13,934 nt of DNA, taken from contig CBDCUC010000021.1 in the NCBI GenBank assembly GCA_965222485.1, forward strand, positions 1-13,934, given 5' to 3'. The first letter of the stretch is position 1, and each line of letters begins with the position of its first letter. The position numbers and the translations under genes were made by a program. Source of the stretch: CBDCUC01 sp965222485. GTDB taxonomy: Bacteria > Pseudomonadota > Alphaproteobacteria > Rhizobiales > Hyphomicrobiaceae. The notes beneath the pieces are model-generated. The model was not told where the DNA came from, made no database searches, and saw only the letters and a list, made by a program, of their open reading frames with translations. Of the stretch, positions 6,823-12,417 are shown piece by piece.

Positions 6823-8367
6823 CTAGCGCGCGCCCAGGCGCTTGAGGCCAGCTTTCGCGTTTTGGTTTAGCGGTTCGATCTCAAGCGCCTTGCGATAGTC
6901 CGCAATGGCTCTCTCTATCCTTCCTGCCTTCTCATAAACCTCGGCCCGTATATTGTACGAAGTTGCATCCTTTTCACCGCTCTCTCGGTCAAGTTCGATG
7001 AGTTTGGTGTAGTCGGCAATGGCGCTGTCGTAGTCTTCCTTATCGAGGTATAATTGACCTCGGATTAAATAGTGCATGTGCTCCTTTGGATCGAGCGCGA
7101 TGGCCTTGGTAAAATCGGCGATGGCACGGTCTTTTTCGCCCTTGTAGTTGTAACTGATGCCCCGGTCCCCATAGGTGCGGACATGCTTTGGATCAAGCTC
7201 GATGGCCTTGGTGTAGTCGGCGATGGCGAGGTCGTAGTCTTTCTTATCTTCATAGATATCGCCCCGTCTCCTGTAGGCCTCGACAAATGTTGGATCGAGA
7301 GCGATGGCCTTGGTGAACTGAGCAATAGCGCGGTCGTAGTCTTTCTTGACCGAGTAGGTTTTTCCCTGGTCGTAGTGAACCTTGGCCTCCCCATGCTTCC
7401 TATCTGCGTCGGTCTCTCGCGCCGCAGTGCGTTGACGCTCGGCTTCAGCGGCCTCCCGGGCTTTGGCTTCTTCTTCTGCCGCCCTACGCACCTCCTCGGC
7501 ACGCTGCTCCGCCGCTTCCTTCTCCAAGCGCGCGTTCTCGATCTCCTGCCACCCGAAAAAGGCAACGGCACCCAGCACCGCTACCACACTGGCGACCAGG
7601 ACCCGTTTGCGCCACTTGGATGGTGGTTCTCCCGCCTGGGCGCCCGCCATGGCGTCTGCGTTTTGGTTCGGGGGTCCTGTCCCATTTATCGTACCGGCCT
7701 CAATCTCCTCCTGACTGTGCAGAAGGCTTTGTGCCTCGGCGTTATCCTGCGTTGAGATCGAAGCCGATGACCTTGAGCCCAACCCGAAGCCTGACCTAAG
7801 CGATGACCACGCTTCCCGTCGTGCCTTCTGCCGCGCTTCGCGGACCGCTATCTCAGCTGCACGTCGCTCGGCATCGGTCAGCGCCGCACGGGCCTGTTCG
7901 GCTTCGACGAGCACGTTTTTGATCGCGTTGATCAGCCCGTCCGCATCTGCGTTGAAGCGTTCATGGGTCAGGCGGATTGCGTTTCGACGAGCGAATGGCT
8001 GCATAGATGTGGGCAGCTGATCCGCGGACGGCATGGTCGCGTTGTTGACGAGGACGGGGATGATCCGCTTGTCGAGCTTCAAGCCCGACTCGATCTCTAT
8101 GCGCACAAAATCGTTCGGGTCATTGAGGCGAGGCTCACCACGTTCGTTTTGCGCAATAAGCCAACGTGGACCAACGACAGCTAGAAAAACATCGCACTTA
8201 TCGACTTGATCCTCGAGAACCCGCACAAAATCGAGGCCCGGTGCAATACTGTCGACATCCATAAAAAGCTGGTCCTTGGCAAAGGCTCCTCTAAGACAAT
8301 CATAGAGCCGCCCCACAGACCCAGGGTCATCCCCTCGCCGATAATTTATGAAGACCTTGCCCGCCAT
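6823..8367 (-). CDS. Membrane-anchored TIR domain protein with C-terminal TPR array
   Basis: The 514-residue protein has an N-terminal bacterial TIR domain (about 1-135): K-V-F-I-N-Y-R-R at 4-11, F-M-D-V-D at 35-39, the D-V-F-L-A-V-V-G-P strand at 59-67 and D-F-V-R-I-E-I-E at 86-93. E91 aligns with the catalytic glutamate of NAD-cleaving TIRs such as SARM1. A charged, alanine-rich helical linker (about 154-190) and a low-complexity spacer follow. One transmembrane helix lies at about 255-273, preceded by K-W-R-K-R. Then come a coiled coil rich in E, A and R (about 275-325) and five TPRs (327-501). The basic residues before the helix predict TIR in the cytoplasm and TPRs in the periplasm. Bacterial TIR domains often deplete NAD in defence, but no partner gene of a known system is adjacent. 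No strong ribosome site precedes 8367. Domain calls are firm, role inferred. Confidence 0.93.
   Translation of the reverse strand: MAGKVFINYRRGDDPGSVGRLYDCLRGAFAKDQLFMDVDSIAPGLDFVRVLEDQVDKCDVFLAVVGPRWLIAQNERGEPRLNDPNDFVRIEIESGLKLDKRIIPVLVNNATMPSADQLPTSMQPFARRNAIRLTHERFNADADGLINAIKNVLVEAEQARAALTDAERRAAEIAVREARQKARREAWSSLRSGFGLGSRSSASISTQDNAEAQSLLHSQEEIEAGTINGTGPPNQNADAMAGAQAGEPPSKWRKRVLVASVVAVLGAVAFFGWQEIENARLEKEAAEQRAEEVRRAAEEEAKAREAAEAERQRTAARETDADRKHGEAKVHYDQGKTYSVKKDYDRAIAQFTKAIALDPTFVEAYRRRGDIYEDKKDYDLAIADYTKAIELDPKHVRTYGDRGISYNYKGEKDRAIADFTKAIALDPKEHMHYLIRGQLYLDKEDYDSAIADYTKLIELDRESGEKDATSYNIRAEVYEKAGRIERAIADYRKALEIEPLNQNAKAGLKRLGAR
6865..7389 (-). repeat. Five TPR units of the TIR protein
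   Basis: Units are at residues 327-361, 362-395, 396-429, 430-467 and 468-501, each close to 34 residues, with A-I-A-D-Y-T-K-A-I-E-L-D-P as the consensus second helix. The fourth carries four extra residues (around R-E-S-G-E-K-D). The consensus closely matches that of the TPR protein at 12418-13878. Confidence 0.85.
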
Positions 8368-8668
8368 GACAAAAACAGACCGCAGACAATTAGAACCCGG
8401 TACTCAGGGTAGCGACTCTGTGGTGCATGACAAGATTTTTTCCAATCTCGTACGACAGGCAGCGTCATGCGCACTTTGTCGAAGACGCCACAATCCCGCG
8501 AACGCGAAGAAGTAACGGAGGAATTATTGCCTATTGCCGATTGGCAGAACTTGGGCGTCATGGCGTCATGGGTTCGAGGTCAGCTTCGGCCCAATAGGGA
8601 CGTTTAGGGCCCTCAGCGCGGGTTGGCTAGCAGTCGTAATAGGGCCTTTCTACCCACGCGATTAGACC
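8368..8668. other. Gene-free stretch upstream of the TIR gene
   Basis: This stretch separates the small minus-strand gene at 8669-9022 from the TIR gene. No reading frame looks real. It holds a short tandem duplication of GGCGTCAT at 8554-8569. A promoter for the TIR gene would be expected here, but none is clear by eye. Confidence 0.35.
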
Positions 8669-9022
8669 TCACTTGGACGATTCGGTCGGTGTGGGTGGCC
8701 AGCAGAAGATGCCCTCATTAGAAGACGCCGCCTCGGTCGCGAGATCGACATCAAAGAGCCCCCGATTGAGGATCTCTTCCCACAGTTCCTGTCCCCCTCG
8801 AGCTTCAATGGGAATGGCAAAGCTTTGAGCATTTCTTTTCGTGAAGACGTAGATGCCGTCCGAAATAGTCATATCTTCCACCTTGAAGCATATGCGCTCC
8901 ACGTCAGCCCACCGGAACTGCCGAGACCAGGGTTCATGTGCCACGGGCTCAGCGCTGAGCCGCACAACGTCCTGGTCGAACTCAACTCTGAACCACTCGG
9001 AGACCGGTAACTCGTCGCACAT
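8669..9022 (-). CDS. Small conserved-looking protein of unknown function
   Basis: The 117-residue product begins M-C-D-E-L-P and is acidic and soluble, with no signal peptide or membrane helix. Several aromatic and acidic motifs look like a folded domain: W-F-R-V-E-F at 10-15, F-R-W-A-D-V-E-R-I at 36-44, I-S-D-G-I-Y-V-F-T at 53-61 and E-L-W-E-E-I-L at 79-85. Alternating strands followed by one helix could fit a small beta-rich domain of pleckstrin-homology-like type, which is a guess. I have the impression of similar rhizobial hypothetical proteins but can name no family. The ribosome site is weak. It precedes the TIR gene on the same strand by 301 bases and diverges from the Imm35 gene. A link to either is only positional. 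Confidence 0.7.
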   Translation of the reverse strand: MCDELPVSEWFRVEFDQDVVRLSAEPVAHEPWSRQFRWADVERICFKVEDMTISDGIYVFTKRNAQSFAIPIEARGGQELWEEILNRGLFDVDLATEAASSNEGIFCWPPTPTESSK

Positions 9023-9448
9023 ACCATTCGTTTCAATACGAGGCGCTCATTACAGCGCTCAACAATATTGCGTTATTCTGGCCGTCCCGCGGCCGCCACG
9101 TAGGCGCAGATTAAACACGTGCCCATTGTTTTCTGGTTTTGTGTCTGGGAGCATCAGAAGGTCTGAGCGAAAGCTTGCATGGACTGCGAGCATCTTGGCG
9201 ACCGCAATTACTAGATTCGAGTCTGTAGCAAAACCATCGAGCGAGCAGAGAAGGAAACCGCAAAAGTTAGCGCAATCGCCCCCGTCTACGGGTGCCGCGT
9301 TTGCTGCTAGATACTCAGACTTGGCAATGCAATTGCTGATACTGACGAAGCCATCGAATTCGAAACAAAAAACTGGAACCGGACAGACTCAACGACCTGC
9401 TCGAATGATGGGACAAGACTCGCAAACCCCACAGCCGGAGATTCCCAA
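9023..9448. other. Divergent intergenic region before the Imm35 gene
   Basis: This 426-base stretch separates two divergent genes. A plus-strand frame open from 8853 runs through it and ends in a TGA overlapping the Imm35 ATG (ATGA at 9449-9452). Its translation is rich in S, R and T with no recognisable motif, and it is antisense to the 8669-9022 gene, so I do not call it coding. No toxin domain was recognised in any frame. Promoters for both neighbours are expected here. Confidence 0.4.
9437..9440 (+). promoter_or_regulatory. Ribosome binding site of the Imm35 gene
   Basis: GGAG lies 8 bases before the ATG at 9449 and supports that start. Confidence 0.6.
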
Positions 9449-9763
9449 ATGAACTTCAAACAAGCATCGCGATTAGCCGCGGCATGGGTCGAGATTGTAA
9501 CCGAGGGCGAGGCTCGAATCGTTCAGGAAGGCACGATTGCAAAGCCGTATGGCTGGCTCTTCTTCTATCAAAGCAATGAGTTCCTAGACAAAGGAACGCC
9601 GGGAGCCCAGCTAGGGGGCAACGCGCCAATACTTGTGGACCGGATAAATTCCGAACTGCGCGTATTTGGTACCGCCTATCCTTTGGAAGACTATTTGAAA
9701 GAATACGAGCAGACACTTCCTCCTGCCTGCCTTGCAATGTGCATAGAGCCTCCAAGTTGGTGA
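9449..9763 (+). CDS. Imm35 / YrhB-domain immunity-type protein
   Basis: The 104-residue product matches the Imm35 (YrhB) pattern: an N-terminal helix (M-N-F-K-Q-A through about residue 16), Y-G-W-L-F-F-Y-Q-S at 34-42, G-G-N-A-P-I-L-V-D-R at 56-65 and F-G-T-A-Y-P-L-E-D-Y-L at 73-83. Length fits a single domain. Imm35 proteins are assigned as immunity partners of polymorphic toxins mainly from genomic context, and many occur alone. No toxin gene is recognisable on either side, so this is either an orphan immunity gene kept for protection from neighbours or a YrhB protein with another task. No signal peptide; cytoplasmic. The start is supported by GGAG at 9437-9440. Family call good, function inferred. 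Confidence 0.85.
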   Translation: MNFKQASRLAAAWVEIVTEGEARIVQEGTIAKPYGWLFFYQSNEFLDKGTPGAQLGGNAPILVDRINSELRVFGTAYPLEDYLKEYEQTLPPACLAMCIEPPSW

Positions 9764-9864
9764 TCGAAAATAGACAATCGATGGCTGGTTTTGCCCCAGC
9801 GCGGCTGTTGACGCAATCGCTAATTGTTGCTGCTTCAAGGGTGCGATCAGACCAAGCTTCATAT

Positions 9865-9876
9865 GCGTCATGACGC
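9865..9876. other. Perfect 12-base palindrome
   Basis: GCGTCATGACGC reads the same on both strands. It lies 48 bases before the possible small-ORF start at 9924, a plausible place for a dimeric regulator to bind, but a single copy of this length may be chance. Confidence 0.3.
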
Positions 9877-9923
9877 GTGCTCGTGACCCAACTCGGACAT
9901 TGAGCTCGGTGAGAGGGCAAATC

Positions 9924-10211
9924 ATGATTGACAGTAAGTACAGCGACCTAAGCGCGACGTTGACGCGGAGGCGACCGTTGATCCCAGGTTCTGCATATGA
10001 AGAGAAACTCGTGCTAACATTCGCCGGGAGTAATGTGCCGGTGCCCACACTTCACGTCGCGTCGACACCGGCATCCCCGCTGGCAGTTGTGAGATCAGCG
10101 TTCTTTGACCGTCCGTTCACTGGCAGAATGGAAGCGCGAAGCCATGAGAACTTTGACTGTGGTCATAGGGAGTTCGGCCGCCGGGCCACGCGATACAAAC
10201 AACTGAAATAA
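9924..10211 (+). CDS. Doubtful small ORF, unknown protein
   Basis: An ATG at 9924 follows GAGAGGG (9911-9917) at 6 bases, a good ribosome site, and opens a 95-residue frame starting M-I-D-S-K-Y-S-D-L. The product has no recognisable domain, signal peptide or membrane helix, and its C-terminal half is rich in R, H and F without clear structure. A minus-strand frame overlaps it. The ribosome site is the main reason to list it; it may be spurious. Confidence 0.25.
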   Translation: MIDSKYSDLSATLTRRRPLIPGSAYEEKLVLTFAGSNVPVPTLHVASTPASPLAVVRSAFFDRPFTGRMEARSHENFDCGHREFGRRATRYKQLK

Positions 10212-10483
10212 ACAAGTCTTGCCGTAATCCAGAGACACTAGGCCATTCAGCACTGAACTTGCAAACCAGAACGGGTGATCCTTGAGATTGCTAACAGATC
10301 ATTTTGCTCAGCAGCCACAGGTCAACGCTGAAAGACAAGCTGGTGCAGAAGGACAACTCGTTGGCAATAGGAAGGTACTTGCTTAATTGCAGGCTGTCGT
10401 GAAGAGGGGGGTACCTCAAGTAAGATTATTAATATCGTCAGTCCGCCAGCACTCCTTTTGGCTCGGAAGGCTGGTATGGAGAA

Positions 10484-10507
10484 GGGCAGAGCTCGCCAGC
10501 TCTGCCC
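10484..10507 (-). terminator. Perfect 10-bp hairpin past the recombinase stop
   Basis: GGGCAGAGCT (10484-10493) and AGCTCTGCCC (10498-10507) pair perfectly around a 4-base loop. The hairpin begins 7 bases past the recombinase stop codon. On the minus strand it is followed by TTCTCC rather than a T-run, so it is a terminator-like or transcript-stabilising hairpin; a recombination site is an alternative. Confidence 0.55.
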
Positions 10508-10514
10508 AGGTCAT

Positions 10515-11150
10515 TCAGACATCGACTTTTTCGGCAATTTCCAGCGCATCGTCGACTTCAATTCCAAGGTAGCGAACAGTGCTCTCGATCTTGGTGTGGC
10601 CAAGCAGCAGCTGCACGGCACGTAAGTTTCCAGTGCGCTTGTAGATGAGCGTGGCCTTGGTGCGGCGCAGCGAATGCGTGCCATAAAGGCTCGGATCAAG
10701 TCCAACAGAGGCCAGCCATTCGCCAAGTAGTCTTGCGTACTGACGCGCCGTGAGGTGCTTGTCCGGTGCACCACGTCCTGGGAACAAGCACTGACTGACT
10801 TCCCGTTTGGCAGCTGTCAAGTAGTCGTCGATTGACTCGCGGGTTTGCTCTGTCAACTCAAACTTGACTGGCCGCCCCGTTTTCTTTTGCCGAACGATGG
10901 CACGGTCAACCGCATATCCGCGCGGCGCCACATCTTCTACGCGAATGGCAACGACGTCGCAGCCGCGAAGCTTGCTGTCGATTGCGAGGTTAAACAACGC
11001 GAGATCGCGAGTTCGCTTCTCAAGTTGAAGTTTCGTTCGGATGGCCCAGACATGCTTTGGTCTCAGCGGTGGTTTCGGACCGATGAGCTTGCCTTTGTTC
11101 CACGGTTTGCGCGTTGTTTTAAGCAGGAAGGATTCTTGATATTCAGACAT
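10515..11150 (-). CDS. Compact tyrosine recombinase / integrase
   Basis: The 211-residue product is a phage-integrase-family tyrosine recombinase. The catalytic set is visible: R62 (K-L-R-G-C-D), K89/K90 (R-Q-K-K-T-G-R-P), H159 and R162 (T-H-S-L-R-R), H185 (L-L-G-H-T-K-I) and the nucleophile Y194 (V-R-Y-L-G). It covers essentially the catalytic domain only; a typical integrase of over 300 residues also has N-terminal arm-binding and SAM-like core-binding domains, replaced here by a basic tail (about 1-40). Short integrases of this kind are common in proteobacteria and usually intact, so I do not call it truncated. I chose 11150 because AGGAGA (11157-11162) sits 6 bases upstream; an ATG at 11156 would crowd the ribosome site. 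It acts on DNA in the cytoplasm; its target is unknown, and no tRNA or clear att repeat was found nearby. Confidence 0.92.
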   Translation of the reverse strand: MSEYQESFLLKTTRKPWNKGKLIGPKPPLRPKHVWAIRTKLQLEKRTRDLALFNLAIDSKLRGCDVVAIRVEDVAPRGYAVDRAIVRQKKTGRPVKFELTEQTRESIDDYLTAAKREVSQCLFPGRGAPDKHLTARQYARLLGEWLASVGLDPSLYGTHSLRRTKATLIYKRTGNLRAVQLLLGHTKIESTVRYLGIEVDDALEIAEKVDV

Positions 11151-11156
11151 GGTCAT

Positions 11157-11162
11157 TCTCCT
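11157..11162 (-). promoter_or_regulatory. Ribosome binding site that decides the recombinase start
   Basis: AGGAGA on the minus strand is spaced 6 bases from the ATG at 11150 but directly abuts the ATG at 11156. This favours the start at 11150. Confidence 0.65.
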
Positions 11163-11339
11163 TTGATTAGAGGGATGACCAGCTTGCGCCCAAGAACGTC
11201 AGCCAATTGATCTAACTTTAGCTTTCGGTGCGGAGTTGTCGAATATCAGTTCACGCAGCTAGAGCTCGGTGTTGAGATTGGCCCTCAACAGACCTGAGAG
11301 CCTGTTGATGCTACTCCACACTCAGATTTTCCTGCATTT

Positions 11340-11380
11340 AACTAGAAGTTGGACCAATCAACGGGAGTTGGTTCCTAGTT
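11340..11380. repeat. Imperfect inverted repeat between recombinase and GST genes
   Basis: AACTAG (11340-11345) pairs with CTAGTT (11375-11380), and an inner ACCAA / TTGGT pair is nested inside. The element lies in a 295-base gene-free interval, downstream of the GST gene and upstream of the recombinase. It could be a weak hairpin or a protein site; chance is possible. Confidence 0.3.
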
Positions 11381-11445
11381 TGTTGCAGCCCTTTAGGCTT
11401 TCGTAGAGGCTCGTCACTCACTGTGATGATCGCGCTGTGTTGCAT

Positions 11446-12081
11446 TCAACCCAGGTCCGGCTCGGTATTTTTGAAGCTATCAACCTCATTGATTGACTGC
11501 CACCATTCGCTTACGCCAGGTACCGACAGGATCTCGTCTTTGTCCGGAGTGAGGGCGTTGTAGAATATAATGGGGGCCAGAAAGTAATCGGCCAATGTTG
11601 GTTTGTCTCCGGCCAACCACTTGCTTTCGCCTTTGATTTCCATGAGTAACCTGAGAAGAGTTTTGCTGTCAGTTAAGGACTTTCTGTGGGCCTCGTCGTT
11701 TTGGCCGCCGATAAAGTCCGGGAACAGATGGTAGCCTGCTGCACCAATCAGCGCATCATACCCATAACTGTCAATGAGGCCTATGACCTGCATCATGCGC
11801 GCGCGGTTTTTAGGATCGTCCGGCGTGAGCGATGGTCCATCCATCGTTTCGTCAACATATCTGCAGATCGCTGATGTCTCGCGCAGGCGCATTCCATCAA
11901 TATCAACAACTGGAACCTTCCCGAAGGGATGCCGGGCAAGGTGTTCCGGTTGTCTGGGCTCACCTGCAAGAACATTTACCGGAACCTGATCATAATCTGC
12001 ACCCTTATCAGCGAAGAGCATGCGCACTGTGCGGACGTAGGTCGATCCGTCAAATCCATAAAGAATAGGCTTGCCCGACAT
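11446..12081 (-). CDS. Glutathione S-transferase family protein
   Basis: The 211-residue product has the two-domain GST layout and size. The thioredoxin-like N-domain starts K-P-I-L-Y-G-F (4-10), with S13/T14 where many bacterial GSTs have the glutathione-activating residue. F-G-K-V-P-V-V-D (53-60) carries the cis-proline P57, and R-E-T-S-A-I (67-72) is the segment that binds the glutamyl part of glutathione. The helical C-domain includes T-L-A-D-Y-F-L-A-P (162-170), the conserved helix with the capping aspartate. Such proteins conjugate glutathione to electrophiles or act as thiol-dependent isomerases or reductases in the cytoplasm; substrate cannot be read from sequence. The start has an excellent GGAGGA (12089-12094). 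It appears monocistronic. Confidence 0.92.
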   Translation of the reverse strand: MSGKPILYGFDGSTYVRTVRMLFADKGADYDQVPVNVLAGEPRQPEHLARHPFGKVPVVDIDGMRLRETSAICRYVDETMDGPSLTPDDPKNRARMMQVIGLIDSYGYDALIGAAGYHLFPDFIGGQNDEAHRKSLTDSKTLLRLLMEIKGESKWLAGDKPTLADYFLAPIIFYNALTPDKDEILSVPGVSEWWQSINEVDSFKNTEPDLG

Positions 12082-12417
12082 TTAGTTTTCCTCCGGTCTT
12101 GAACTCGATTGGTTAGCGTCCTTCGCAATAACTCAGAAGATAGATCAAGCGAAATTGTCTCACGATTGCTGACGACTCACAAATTTCCGGTCCAGGCGGA
12201 AGAGCTGCCGCGTCTTCATAAGAAAAAGAGAGGTGAGTTTGACCCATATCTATGGACCGGCTGCGGGACGCAAGTGAAATTCGTGCGTAGAGATCGGAAG
12301 TCGCTAATATCTATCCGGCCTAATTGATCGGCTCGCAGACCGTGGCCTCGATGGGAATACGCACGCGCCATTGGTCTCATTAGCGGACCTCGGGGTCCGA
12401 CCACGCGTTCGTTGTTG
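12082..12417. other. Intergenic region upstream of GST, downstream of the TPR gene
   Basis: No gene is supported here. Because both neighbours read on the minus strand, the GST promoter should lie in this 336-base stretch, and the end of the TPR transcript at its high-coordinate edge. Only the GST ribosome site (12089-12094) and a small hairpin (12384-12399) were recognised. Confidence 0.4.
12384..12399 (-). terminator. Possible terminator hairpin of the TPR gene
   Basis: CGGACC (12384-12389) pairs with GGTCCG (12394-12399) around a 4-base loop, 18 bases past the TPR gene's stop. No T-run follows on the minus strand, so this is a weak candidate. Confidence 0.35.

Larger units (their letters stand above)
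9764..10483. other. Long gene-poor stretch between Imm35 and the recombinase
   Basis: Apart from one doubtful small frame at 9924-10211, nothing here looks coding. It contains a perfect 12-base palindrome at 9865-9876. I found no tRNA, no insertion-sequence ends and no long direct repeats by eye. With a recombinase next to it, the stretch could be degraded mobile DNA, but no remnant is identifiable. Confidence 0.35.

Noticed and set aside
7072..7755. 227-residue plus-strand frame opposite the TIR-TPR gene
   Set aside because: It is the same kind of antisense image of TPR codons, with no family motifs.
8346..8561. 71-residue minus-strand frame at the start of the TIR gene
   Set aside because: It has no ribosome site or domain and overlaps the TIR start in another frame.
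8853..9452. 199-residue plus-strand frame whose stop overlaps the Imm35 start
   Set aside because: It was considered as a toxin gene. The translation is low-complexity (S, R, T, P), shows no toxin motif and is antisense to the better-supported gene at 8669-9022. The ATGA overlap alone is not enough.
9784..9800. GCTGG...CCAGC hairpin after the Imm35 gene
   Set aside because: The stem is only 5 bp with a 7-base loop and no T-run; too weak to call a terminator.
9611..10048. 145-residue minus-strand frame overlapping Imm35
   Set aside because: It is antisense to the recognisable Imm35 gene and has no domain.
10212..11445. Attachment-site direct repeats or a tRNA flanking the recombinase
   Set aside because: I looked for matching repeats on both sides and a tRNA end and found none by eye.
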